NCBI GenBank assembly: GCA_014607495.2 | Contig: CP053161.1 | Span: forward strand, 1-64,000 | Length of the DNA: 64,000 nucleotides | DNA from: Carposina sasakii | Taxonomy: Eukaryota; Arthropoda; Insecta; Lepidoptera; Carposinidae | Direction of reading: 5' to 3' | Part shown: one piece after another, positions 22,501-35,040 of the stretch | How the letters are laid out: every line of letters begins with the position of its first letter | Numbering within the stretch: position 1 is the first letter of the stretch | Position numbers and translations under genes: made by a program | Notes under the pieces: generated by a model | What the model saw: only the letters and a program-made list of their open reading frames with translations | Database searches by the model: none | Told to the model about the DNA's origin: nothing

Positions 22501-25500
22501 GAAGTAATGGTAAAGAAAGACTATTTAGCGGGTACTCGTACTCAATGAAAAGAGAACAAAGGAAAACACAGCCAAGGCGAATTATAACGGAAAAAAGATA
22601 ATAAAGACTGGATCGTTAAAACCACGTTAACGCAAAAATGCAAATTGCGATGCACAATAGAGAAGAAACGAGAATGAAGCGTGCAAAGTGGCGCGGGGCG
22701 GTGCGACGTGGGAAAGCGAATGGCGGCGGTCGGCCATCTTGTTGAGTGCGTTCGGAAAGCATCGCATGTCCACGCGCCTCCGCATGGCAACGAACGAAAC
22801 GGACTGGAACAATTCGTGCACGTGCTTTTTTGTTTGTGCAACATTCCTCGCCTCCCCAGAGCGGATATTGATTGGCGCGAGTACCCTTTCGCTGAGTTTA
22901 TGCATCAATTGTATTAAAAAACCACAAACAGGTTCGAGAGTTGGTATTTGCGCTCCTCCGTAAATGTTATTAACATCAATGTCTTCAAATGAATGGCTAC
23001 TTATACCTACAATTAATTTCTAAATTAAATTATCAATTAGTTTGGTACTTATAGCGATTTCATTTTTCGTCCTTGTCAAATAAAGTTTGAGGAGCGCAAA
23101 AGATTTCAAAATAATCGAATAGTAGCTTGAGGGTAAGAACTTTGTCAATTTCACCCCGCAGAGTTTGAGCCGTTCAAAAAGGGGTGAGTGAATGAGGGTG
23201 GGTGGGTTTCACCTCTTTGGCTGTTCGTGAATACCGCTTAAAGTTCCCTACGTAATTGCTGTCTAGCTGAGAATAATGTAATGTGTAATACTTTGTATTA
23301 CATTACCGGAGTTAATTTATAGTGTCTTCTTATTTAGTGCCCAAGTTACGAGTTATTCCCACTGCAATTATTTTGCACAAATGAATAAGTTGTCAAAAAT
23401 ATTGCTGCATTTCAGAATGTATTTATACTATTTAACTTTTAGATACAAAATTCAGGAAAGAATGAAAAATATTTAACGTAAAGCTAAGTTTTATAGCGTA
23501 GAGACTCATAATGCGCGTGTTGGTTGAGGCGTGTTCGTTTGTTTCCATAATTGAACGGCTTACAGTCATTCATCCGTCCAAGAACAAAAAGCAAATTAAT
23601 ACAGTATTGTTTTACTGTGTTTCTAGCGATGCATTTGTAGAAGAGTAGCTTTAGTCACGAGTCATTAGTCGTGATCGCGAGCTATTGCAGTTCCGATTCG
23701 TGTCGGACGTGACCTTGACTTGTCTTAGATATATCTGAGCCCAGTTCTACGACGGATAAACTGGCTACTGATACCTGCTTATAGTTCACACTTGAAAACC
23801 TTGAAACAGATTACTTCTCGAATAGTATGCCTATAAGGGCATAAATATTTTGAACAGTTCTATAAGTCTGCGTCAATAATTCTGTACTAATAATTTATTT
23901 GAGTAATGTATTTATAACTATCGCTAGATGATTTGTTTCTAGAACGTTTGGTCACGACATATCGTGATTACGGGTTTAGAGCATCTTTATTAATACAGGC
24001 CAGACTTGAAATGCGGCCAATTGTGTCTCGTTTACAGTGAGCAGCTGACGAAAGTTCAAAACTATTGGCGTGCTAATTGACTCTACTATTAAGGAGGTTA
24101 AGTGAGCCATTAATAAAATCGTTTGCAATGACAACAATGACAAAATATTGCGTGAGCGATCGTATCGTAATTAGGTTGGAGACATTTTAGTAAGTAATAA
24201 ATATACTAAGTGAACCTGTGAACGCGACAATGTAGATGTAGTACGGATAAATAAATACTTAACCCGCATGAGTTAATAGATGGAACATTTTGTTAGTATG
24301 TTGGCAAATAAATTAGGTTATCTCTGTTATTGCGATGCCCGCGTGTTATTCCAACGCGCATTCCACGACGCGCAAAATTCATTTATTATTAGCGCCGCAT
24401 GATAACGATAAACCATCGAGGTCAGCCGAGAGTGCGCAAAAAATAGAAATGCTGGTTTACCGCGCGTGACTAAAGACTCGGTAGTTCAGGCAAGATGGCG
24501 CGGCCAACGCTCCTTGTCTTGCCTTCTACCATGCCAAATCACCGTCTCACTTTAGCAAATTTGGTTGCCGTTATTTTTTTCGCCAAAATGGCAAATAGCT
24601 TTTTGTATGTTTTTGTCATTGAATTTCACGAATTACGTGATGGTGGCGAGAGCTCTACTTCGGCACTTACAATTATTTTGTCTATTATGGTTTCAGATTG
24701 TGTAATAATATTATTATTTATATTAAATGAGAAATTGTCTAGCAATCAATAGAAAACAGTAAACATATGTATAGCAGTAACCACTATACTCCCTCTACCT
24801 ATAAACTACATAACATTTATGTAAGTACCTGCTTAAGGTTAGAAAAATATCGCTAATATTCAACGGCAATTGAAATTATGTACATACCTACTAAAATTTC
24901 GGACTATCAATACACGTTTGTTGAATGCAAATGTAACCTTTTAAAAGTTGAAACGAGGAGTTAAAAAACTTTTGCATAATGTATGACAGTCTGAGATATG
25001 ACTACTTGTCCTGTTTATATTAAACAGCCAACGTTATAGAGCTTGCTATTAAAATTTAGCTTTAAATTGATCCCAAACCACCCTTGGATATTAGCTATTG
25101 GGCTGTCATGTAGAACGCCTACTAATGCGACGAATGGTTGAAGAATGGTCCCTAAAAGCTGCCTCGAGTAAGCCTTGTATAATTAATTTACTTGTTAGAG
25201 ATTAAAACGTGAGAGGTCAACATAACCCTTTTACAGTTACAATATAAAGTAAATTAACCAAAGACAACAGTAAATGAATTAAGAACTTAACCAAAGACAA
25301 TGCTTTTATATCTAGTAATGCTAATGTTACCAAAATAAACGAGACATTGTTATCTAAAAGGATGAGAGCAGGTATACAACTGCATGACAAAGACGTAACA
25401 GATAGACGGCTCGAAAACGTAGACGGTTGAGCTGGCAACATCGCACCACCACGATAATAATAACAATATAGCGTAGTGACTCACGTATGGCATGATAGGT

Positions 25501-25742
25501 CGTTAAGGAAACGTTTGTCACGAAAAACATCAACATGCAACCGTCGCGCCGTAACTCCCACATGGAACATTAAATTATTAAGTCCCGCATTCAAATTAGT
25601 CATAGAATTGAAGAGACTATAAATAAGTTATAGATGATCAAAAATAACATTACGTCATTGGTAATGATAAAGGTAAATAATGCCGCAAGTATATTATCTA
25701 GAAAATGAAAACGTAAGTGTTTAAGTAAGTTTAATCCTTTAA
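19591..25742. other. long non-coding stretch with three CpG-rich islands
   Basis: CpG-rich patches lie at about 19930-20110, 22640-22960 and 24340-24620, each with several GCCAT/ATGGC words. At 24495-24752 an 85-codon frame begins right after CAAG (CAAGATGGCGCGG) and encodes a hydrophobic product; it is unproven. A perfect 20-bp tandem duplication (aaatgagtatgtaggtacat) is at 21985-22024. No element ends or splice-supported exons were found. Confidence 0.35.
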
Positions 25743-25752
25743 TTAAGATTAA

Positions 25753-25992
25753 ACACTGCTGGACGTAGGCCTCCCCCAGGGCACGCCACAAGACTGCCAT
25801 GGGGGGTATTTGCCCATAGTCACCACGCTGGGCAGGCGGGTTGTAGACCGCAGTTTGTATTTTGGACTATGTTGTCAACACGGGAGGAGCTGCTGCCCAC
25901 TTCCCGGAAACCCTTAATCGCCTCGTACGATACCCACGGGCAGACATGGGGTGGTACGAATACTACTCTGCCGGCACCACGCGGCCAAGCGT
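25753..25992 (-). mobile_element. SINE-like retroelement with LINE-type 3' region, copy 1
   Basis: It is flanked by TTAAGATTAA at 25743-25752 and 25993-26002, an exact 10-bp target duplication. On the minus strand it starts near GCCGCGTGGTGCCGGCAG, passes through ttaagggtttccgggaagtg and cagcgtggtgactatgggca, and ends in gtggcgtgccctgggggagg and cctacgtccagcagtg. The last part would encode LGEAYVQQ, like the C-terminus of insect non-LTR reverse transcriptases. It shares both its 5' start and its body with 57426-57670, which suggests a defined short element rather than random 5' truncation. It stops before the usual A- or GAA-rich tail. Confidence 0.82.
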
Positions 25993-26002
25993 TTAAGATT
26001 AA

Positions 26003-29000
26003 TATGTGTTAGGAAATACTCTTTTGGTATTTAAAACCGTAGGTTGGTGCCAGCTTGAAGTTGACTGTGTCTTGTCTTGTCTCTCGTCTAGTCTTGGTTG
26101 TATACTATATTTCGAAAATAAATCTACATATTTTAAACTAAACTCTAGCTTTTGAATATGGTCTAAATTCATCAGGTTATGGGCCCAGCACGCGTCCACT
26201 GATCACAACTAAATTGGATTAACTAATAGACCTAAATCTTGAGAAGTTAATTGAATTTTTCACCCAACTTTCGCTATCACAAGTGGTTTGCTGGAAGAAA
26301 TCTCTTATAGGGATAAGCACGCCTTTGTACATTGTCAATGTAAAATGTTTTTCCATATAAAATGTCTGTGTACAATAAAGAATAGAATAGAATAGAATAT
26401 TGATGGAATATAAACCTAAACCGGCCATGACTATGGGATATTCAAAACATACGACAAACATAGATACGAGTAGATACTTAGAAAAAGTTCAGCAAGTTAA
26501 AGTATCCACAAACTCGGTTACAAAGTTCCAAGTTTCTCAAACTTGCGCTGGTAACTTTGCCTCCTTCAGAACTGTTATAGCTGGAAGCAGATAATCTTGA
26601 AGTTTGTCACTGTAGTCAAACTTCGGTAATGTGATCCAAAATTACGGTCTCAAGAGTTTTAAAATTCTGAGTTTTGAAGTGTTAATAAATTGGCACAATT
26701 TTATCTTGTTTACACGCAAATTGTATTTATATTATTAGTTTAAAGATGCATTAGTATCCGGTACGTACAATAAAGATAAATAAATTATGAATCTATAAAT
26801 ATAACGTGATTCAGTCTATGTTAAGTAGTAAAGTTGTAAACAACATAAATATAATTAGTGATGTGACGGTGCAAAGTTTATTTGCAAGAGTCTCACCACA
26901 GATTACTTAACTACTCTGCCATCTAAAAATAACGGAAGGAACTGTAAATAGTCCTTATTTTCAGGCAAAGAAACTTTCCTTAAATGGAAAACGAAACTTA
27001 TAAAAAACAAGAAATTTTCTCGTCGCAAAAGCTACTTGCCCGACTTCTTAAACAAACAATCTAAGTAATAATAACCGAGATGCCGTAGACTTTTCGGTCC
27101 TTGAAAAAGTTTATTCAAAAGCGCGTGTGGTTAATCAACCTTAGCATACCTACATAAATGTATGTATTAACATTTTTCCTTATAGGCAAACCAGAGACCG
27201 TCGTGATATTACTCATACTTCAAGGAAATAAAACTAACAACATAAAACATAGGTACGTTAATTTTACCAGATAAAGTAAATGTTTGTTCTACTGAAACAT
27301 AAAATAACACCCGCAATGGACAGCAACCTTCAACCCCACAGGGGGGTGCCCCTAGTCACCCGCTTATACAATAACCGTAAGCTGGAAACTCATTAAAATC
27401 CGCATCTACTGATCGCGAATGAAAAAGGAGTTAGAAATGGAATTGAACACGTTCTAAATACCCTGATACCCTGATTAATCGATCTTACCAAAGTATGGCG
27501 ACGACGACGACGACGGGTAATTTTTATTCTGTTAGAAGAAGGTCGAAAGCATAAAAGCTTTGTTTGTTAAAAAGCTAAAAAATATAACTAGTCTTAATTC
27601 TTCTTATTCTTAGAGTGATACTCCGTTATTGTAATCAAGAAAATCCGTATATAAGTTTATCAAAACACAACAAAGCAAACAAGACCGGAAAAAAATTAAC
27701 TGACATGCTTTTAAAAATAAATAATTTAGATTAGTGTACATTTAACCTTGAATTTAGTGCCAATGTATTTTTTGGACCACAGCCAACCAATTCTGAATAT
27801 TAAATTAATTTACTTCAACAGACGATTATTGTTCATTCAGTATTTCCGTTAATTTTGTTAGTACACACTAACGTTGTCAATTTAAGAAGATTAAAGACAT
27901 TTATGTTTAAATGGTCACCTGAGACAACTTAATGCCGTTCGTTAATGTGATTTCATTTTCAGAGAACTACACTATCAAATTCATATAAAACATCTGCGTT
28001 AAATTCTTCTACAATAACCTGTAGAAAACCCCTACTAAACCATAAATGTAATTAATATATTAGCATAGTATATTAGCAACAGCTTCAAGAATTTTCATTT
28101 ATCTGACTTTACTTATGAATTTCATTTAAAAAATCCAACATAGGTTTTAACAAAATCTAAATCAAACAAAACAAATCTATTTAAAAGCATCCGTAGCTTC
28201 CTAAAATATTAAGCTCATTTGCATGACATAGACCATTGATATCGCGTGATCGTCAAACGACAACGAAAATTTATAAATTACCGTCGGTCGTGGGCATATT
28301 ATTATTTTGCGAATAAAAATAAGACAAATAGCGTCCATTACATACCGAATGACGACGACGAGTCTAGCGTGCACGCGCCCACGGCCTTCTGATACTCTCG
28401 CCTTGACCAAGATCAAGACGTGATCGTAGATCTAAGTATCCGGCACAATCACACAAGCCGCCATTGCGCCAAGATTCCACGAGTATCTCTACCATTTACG
28501 TCCACAAATGCAATTGTGCCAAACTAATCTTATAAATCCCAAGGGGCATTACTGCAAAGATACGAGTCAAGATTATTTATCTGTAAGTCAATTAACCCTG
28601 ACATACATAGAGCCTAAAACAATTTAAAATAGGAAGCTTATTATAGCAATTTTAATTAATTATACGGCGTTTCTACCAATTTGTTTTAGAATATTAATCA
28701 CAGTAATTTAAGACAAGTTAATATTATACTTTTCTTTATGAAAGACGTCATGGAATCCGTCCTAAAATACAAAATAATAGGCGGGCAAACATTTCCGAGT
28801 TTACCCATGCCATCTGGCTCGGTTCCCACATTCAACGTCTTCCTTTTGATAATACACTTTATCTACATACCTGTTTCGCTCGTTTTATCATCATCAAATA
28901 TTTAAATATGTTTTATGTTGACGTCTCTAGTTTTCGACCCTTTTATTACCCGTTGGTTAATTCCAAATTAGACTACGTGATGTATCTATCATTTTTTTAT

Positions 29001-32000
29001 CTGCCACTTTTCCAAATATTTTATTTAGTTTTTTTTTTATATCACACACCATTTAACACATAATTATATCTTTCACATAGGTATAATATAAACTGCTATA
29101 AGTTAAAGTATGATAAAATAAAACACAATTTTCTCTCTGATAATAACCGTCTACGAAATCAGAGAACAAGCCAGATCATTTTAGATAATGATTTATCCTG
29201 TAAAATTTATCAAAAATATAGCGATCGCAAGAGCGTTAATGGTTTTCAGAGTTTTAAAGGCTGAAGCTCTCTTCTAGTCAATACATATAGCAACAGTGTA
29301 GCTAGTAGCAACACAAGAGATACGTCATCATAAGTGATTTAAAAAAAGCTTTATATCCGACATGTAACAACATAACACTAAAATATTTAGCCAAGAAATG
29401 GGATCTCACGAGATTACCTATAGGTCTGACATTTTGGCACTCTGCCCATACACGTTTCGTTTCAGCATGCATTTCAATGTAAATAGAATGTAAGAACAGG
29501 CAATATAAATGTAGGTAGGTACTGTAGAAATGGGTACAGCTCATATGAAAACTGACACTGTACGATTTATTGTTAGCAGAATTTATGGCGACTAGCACGA
29601 GAAAACGAGAATGCTTTTTGCAACATTACACTTGAAAAGCTTGGGTAATACGAAACTATGTTCGCAATTTTATTTTAAAAGTAAGTTACGAAAAACGACA
29701 TAATCAATGTAAAGATAATGAATTATTCACGTTTTAAAAAAATAGTAGACAAGCACATTTGAAATGCACCTACTTCAGATAGCGAAGTAGGTAAATCTAT
29801 AAGTACTTCACCTGATAATACTCGTAGATAAGAAATATACAAGATGTTCTTTCGGCTACAGACATCTGCATGATCGATATGTGCTATGACTACGCACAAG
29901 GCGTATTCTAAGTGGTTTAAGTTTATCCCGTAACCTTTTCCGATGGCAAATACATACTAATACGTTGTGAAATAAAAGTTATAAATTGTAGAAAAAAGTA
30001 ATTGCCGTTTAATCTTTTTCAGGGATAAAAAGAAACCTATGTGCATTCTCAGGTAAGCAGCTTCCAGAAATAACTAACTACCTATAGTTCCCTGCACAGT
30101 TATGAATCCTCCGAAACACTTCCATGCCAACAATCTACCTATAAACATAGTTTATCGAATTGATTTTCCCAAACAACGAAAGTGTCTGACGTCAAAGTGG
30201 AGCTATTTTTATTGTGATTTATTGGTGAACCGTGAATCTGGACAATTTGGTTTGTTTTGTTGTGACAGCGCGTTGGCTGCCGGCTTCCAGATTCCTAAAT
30301 GAAATATGCGTTCATTTACTACCGCGTTTCCTAGGAACGCTTGATTGCTTTGAACTTCTTGGAAGCATTATTGTCACTTTGGGTAAATTAAATACCATGT
30401 AAAGTTCAACTTTTACACGAGGCGAATTTCAATTACCTATATATACCTTATGAAAATGACAATCATAGGACAAGGAACGGACTTATTCTTGAGGAATTTA
30501 ATCTTAGAATGTAATAATTGTAACATAGCTTAGGTATGTATATTATTAATTTTATTGTATTATGGGAGATCACCCAATTTCAGAAATTTTAAATAGACAG
30601 AAAATCTGTAAATAAGAAACACGGTGTTATTTCGTCACTACTATTTTTTTTAAACTTCCCCGCATTTTAAATAATGCAATTGGGAGCACACATATCACTA
30701 TCTGAAATATTAGGTCGAGGTAAATAGCAATCAACATAATAAAATAGGTCATATACTGAACGGGTCATCGCAAATCCTAGGGGCTGGTACAAACATAAAC
30801 CAGGTTTAATATATGTATACGATAGTCACTTAGGAAGATAAGATTTCTTGGCTGAATACCGGGCGGAAGTGTGTGCCTTGATTGTCTTAAATTGTAGGTA
30901 AGTGAGACTTATACGTGCCGATAGCAGTTGAATTATTGATGAAGAAGTAATCAAATCATACCTGAAACAAAAAGAAAGGATATTATCTATATATATCATT
31001 ATATAAATTTTAGTAAAGAAGTTACTTCAAAGCATAATTCTAGAACCTACCTACAGTATTGGCATATAACTATTCCGAGGACAGGACCGCGTACGTTGGT
31101 TGACACACTAATCAATCATCAATCAATTGATTTATTCACCCCTAGTACACTTAACCCAGATGTATCATTAATTCATTACTAACAAGCAACTTTTGTTGCT
31201 TTATCGACATTATTAATATTATTAAACAACCTATTTCATAGCAAAACGAGACAACTGTATTCTTATCGCGTGAGGTTATCGCGAAGTTGCTACAAGTTAT
31301 CAAAGTCTGATACTCATTAAATTATTACTTTATCAAAAGCTAAAATACTTAACGCAAACATGTTTAAAGCAAAGTCACTGTATTATTGTATTCACTATTT
31401 GACGAAGATTTCTTCGAAACCGCGTAATGGTTTTTGAAAGGTTTATTTACATCAATTAAAATAGAGTGCCGTGAACCAAGGCGTGTCACAAGTTATAGAT
31501 ATTAAAGATTCCAGTCTTTATGAGTTTTGTACAATCAGCTTTCAGATGCTCGATCTATTGAAATACAAAATTGCGACAAATTTATAAAAATTGAGAAATG
31601 TTACATCCAAAACCTAGTCGAAATAAGGCCAGGCTTTGTTTTAACAAAACTTGTGGACGGACTTAATGGTATTCAACCATAGATTTCTAATAGAACCACA
31701 ATGTTCCAATAGTTATACTCTAAATGCGGGTCACATATCCGATGACTTTATATTCACATCATACTACCTGTAGTATATATTATACACTAACCATGACATC
31801 ATATCCGGTGTAATAAAAATGAAGGCGTTCTAATTTTGTTAAAATTTCTATTCAAGTATCATCGGTGAATAATCGACTTTAATAACGAGAAATTGAGGAA
31901 GAAAGTGCAAAAGAATTCGAGTCGAAACATTGAGATTACAAAAGATTGTCTGTGGTTTACCATGTTGAATTCTTTTGTTCATCTATGTGTGTGATGTTTT

Positions 32001-32165
32001 ATTACAAAATCATTCCATTATTCGCCTATCATTAAATTTGAAATGTATTCACTACTCATATTTTACAGGTGTAAGAATACAGGCAACTTTTACTTTCGTA
32101 ATCAGATAGAGCTTTCGATTGGTATGATGAAGGAATAACGTTAAAAAAAGCCAATCATCATAAAA
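26003..32165. other. long non-coding stretch
   Basis: Mostly AT-rich. An AATAG run is at about 26375-26399 and a GAC trinucleotide run at 27497-27516. GC-richer segments lie at about 28330-28470 (with GCCGCCAT). No exon, RNA gene or element ends could be supported. Confidence 0.4.
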
Positions 32166-32416
32166 TCTATCCATAATATAATAAAAATGTAACTATAAAA
32201 TTATTAATAATGTAACTGTCTGTACATGGAAGATATATGAGAAAAAATATTATAGGAGACCTTTATCAACGCAATAGTAGTAGCAGTTTTCAGGAATATA
32301 TTGTGACAGGTCCCATATAGGCTACTTTTTATCCTGGGAAAATGTTTTTATCCCGGATAATTTCGACATTTTGTTTTTTCTATAGTCCCGCGGACGGAGT
32401 CGCGGGCGTCCACTAG
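32166..32416 (+). mobile_element. non-autonomous Helitron-like element, copy 3 (internally deleted)
   Basis: It starts TCTATCCATAATATAATAAA after an A and ends with the GGACG/CGTCC hairpin and CTAG before T. Compared with copy 2 it lacks about 100 bp between aacgcaatagta and gcagttttcagg, and has an extra short AT-rich insertion near the 5' end. Non-coding. Confidence 0.85.
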
Positions 32417-32417
32417 T

Positions 32418-32807
32418 AATGTAAATAAATACGTTCACAATAGAAAATGGTTACCTGACATTTAGTTTATTTATTCGTATAAGTAAAATCTGCGTCACGC
32501 TCTGTAATATATGCTATGTTATTTTCCTCCACGTTTCCAACGGGAAAACGAGAATAATATTAAAATTCAAGGTCCAAAGCCGCATAGAACTCAGGTCCAG
32601 TTATCAAGTTGGAGCTGTCATCAAACCCCTACAGTATTCAATTGAATATGATAGATTGTTCCATTGTTCTTACACGATTTATGGTATGAGGTAGAAAGAA
32701 ACAAAGAAGTCTTTAGTATCAGACTGGGTGGCAATTTTGGCAAAACTTTTTGTTTCATAGTAGGTACTAGGTACTCGAAGAGGAATAATAAAATTAAATA
32801 CGTGTTA
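32418..32807. other. short non-coding spacer
   Basis: AT-rich, nothing recognised. Confidence 0.4.
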
Positions 32808-32817
32808 TGTTATGAAG

Positions 32818-32927
32818 TGTTATGGCGTCGGTTGGATGCAGGCTGCTTCGAACCGGTCGGAGTGGAGGTTGTTGGGGGAGGCCTATGTCCAACAGTGGAC
32901 TTCTTAGGGCTGTAAATGATGATGATG
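32818..32927 (+). mobile_element. severely 5'-truncated LINE tail (110 bp)
   Basis: It is bounded by TGTTATGAAG at 32808-32817 and 32928-32937, an exact 10-bp duplication. The body ends ggaggcctatgtccaacagt, ggacttcttagggctgtaaa, then ATG repeats, the pattern of the 3' end of lepidopteran RTE-type elements (recognised from memory). Only the last bases of the reverse-transcriptase frame and the tail were copied. Confidence 0.82.
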
Positions 32928-32937
32928 TGTTATGAAG

Positions 32938-34614
32938 CGTTGTAATGCAGTTATACCAAGATTTACAAAGGAAGATATTATTACAAGAATAATATTACCA
33001 TACAACAAGCACCCAGTATTACGAATCGATAAACTTACGAGGTTTAATTACTGTAATCTTACCGCTAACGGTGATAGCAGAAGATATTTTGTGTATGGCC
33101 TGATACGTGAGATAATACATATTATTTATTATACCTATAAAGCTATCGATTAGATATAGAGCCGGTACTTTAGAAAACAGCCAACGAATAAACAAATTAA
33201 TTATATCGACAAATAGAGAAAGGAGAAAATGGAAACTGCGACTGTGATGAATGTGGTTTACCGTTCCATTATTTATCTACCTCAGCCCATTTATCATCTC
33301 AACTAATTAAAATTACTTATAAAAGAAAACTGCTGTATCGTGCGAGTCATGTAATAATCTACCCACTAATAAATATTCATAAAAAACAAGATATTAATAT
33401 CGATATGTTCCACTTAATCTAGTTTATCCACCATTAACGGATCCGGTTGGCGAGCCAGTTGCGCCATGGTTGGACATACAAGGAACTGAACTTTAATGGT
33501 CGATTAATTAGCAGTTGGCTGCTGGCCAGCATAAAGCAGGTACAAAAAGGAGTGGGGAACATCAATGTAGTAACACGAGAACCAGTGTAGCGTATGCCAA
33601 TACCTTCATGTCAACCACAGACAGTGAAGGGTGTGTTGTGTCTGGTCAGGCATTAACGGCAGCGGCGACATTGTTTCTAATGAACAAACGGTGCCAGAAC
33701 CTCCTCTGTGCATCTGGTCCTCGGGGTGGAGTGACCTGGGTCCAAGGGAGCGCCTTTCATTACGGTTCCGACGCCGGACCTGCCCGTCAGCCGGCGATTT
33801 ACAGCACCGTTTATATTCAAATTAGCGAAAGTTAATGCACCGAGTGACGCATTGTGTTTGTGTCAAGCAATCTAGCTGTAACGATTAAATGTACGACGGA
33901 GTTATAGATATCGCGGACAAATGATTGTAATAAAATACCTAATATTAACGTTTTAGTTGTAGCTAATGTTTAACATATTCGTCAAGAATGAGCTGAGTAT
34001 GTGACCGTCAAAATTGATCTGATGAAAAGACAATGCGCGATCAAGATAAAAAATATGCTCTTTTGGTACTTTGCTACACATGCCTCTGACACTTGACTTG
34101 ACTCATGCTCAAAAATAATTAAACCACGATACAAAACAACATGCAAAACAATATTAGATTACAAAAAATAATGATATCCAATTTTTTTTATCTAACATTA
34201 AAATGGTGATAAAACATGTAACAGCCACAACAAATATTATGCGCATAAGTAATAAGGCTTGACTGCTATCGCTATAAATAGTTGTGGCCAGCTGTACGAG
34301 TATCAAATATACAATTCGTAATAAGACAAAGGTCATAAATGACTCCAAACAGTCGGTTTATCGCACACGTTTAGAGCAGTCTACGCAATTCACCCAAATC
34401 AAACGTCTATCCGTGAAATTGTTTCCAGTCTTTGGAATTTTTGAACATTTACAATGTCCAAATGGGTAACATGAATTGACATAGTCTATGATTTACAGGG
34501 ATCGGAATTACTGAGGGAATTACCAAATTACAAAATACCAAATTAACAGAACTTGGGAGGAATATTCGATGCAAGCTATAATATAAAGTAACATATAAAA
34601 AGACCATCGACAAA
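32938..34614. other. non-coding stretch with one GC-rich open segment
   Basis: The segment 33515-33832 (+) is GC-rich and open for 106 codons (MAAGQHKAGTKRSG start), with a second open frame of 64 codons in another phase. No domain was recognised and no splice pair is convincing. It may be a decayed repeat or a conserved regulatory block. The rest is AT-rich. Confidence 0.3.
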
Positions 34615-34626
34615 TAAGTTGTTAAT

Positions 34627-35028
34627 TATTAATAAAGAAAATGGAAAAAATTCTTCACCCGAGTGGGAATCGAACCCACGACCACTGCAAACCGTGCCAG
34701 CCGCTATAACCACTAAGCCACCGAGTCAATTACTCGGATGACGAATTTTACCATCTCTTTTCTAAATTACATATTGGCAACCTTATTCCTCATCCCGATA
34801 GCTATACACTAGCCAAATCTCGGCAAACAAAGCTGAATCCCTCAGCACAATGTTTAAAGATGAAACGATCAACCATATCCTAACGGATTATATTAATGGA
34901 GAAGTGTTTTTATAAATTTATCTTAGTCAAGATATTATATATTATAAAATTATTAATAAAGAAAATGGAAAAAATTCTTCACCCGAGTGGGAATCGAACC
35001 CACGACCACTGCAAACCGTGCCAGCCAC
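34627..35028 (-). repeat. tRNA-like repeat pair, copies 2 and 3
   Basis: Copy 2 (about 34627-34858) is homologous to 9899-10135 along its whole length, with A box GGTGGCTTAGTGG and B box GGTTCGATTCC on the minus strand. Copy 3 (about 34953-35028) repeats the same edge and tRNA-like part but breaks off inside it, after gtgccagccac. Between them are about 95 bp of unrelated AT-rich DNA. TAAGTTGTTAAT occurs exactly at 34615-34626 and 35029-35040, so the whole block may have moved as a unit with a 12-bp target duplication. The tRNA-like fold is poor, so this is not a tRNA gene. Confidence 0.7.
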
Positions 35029-35040
35029 TAAGTTGTTAAT

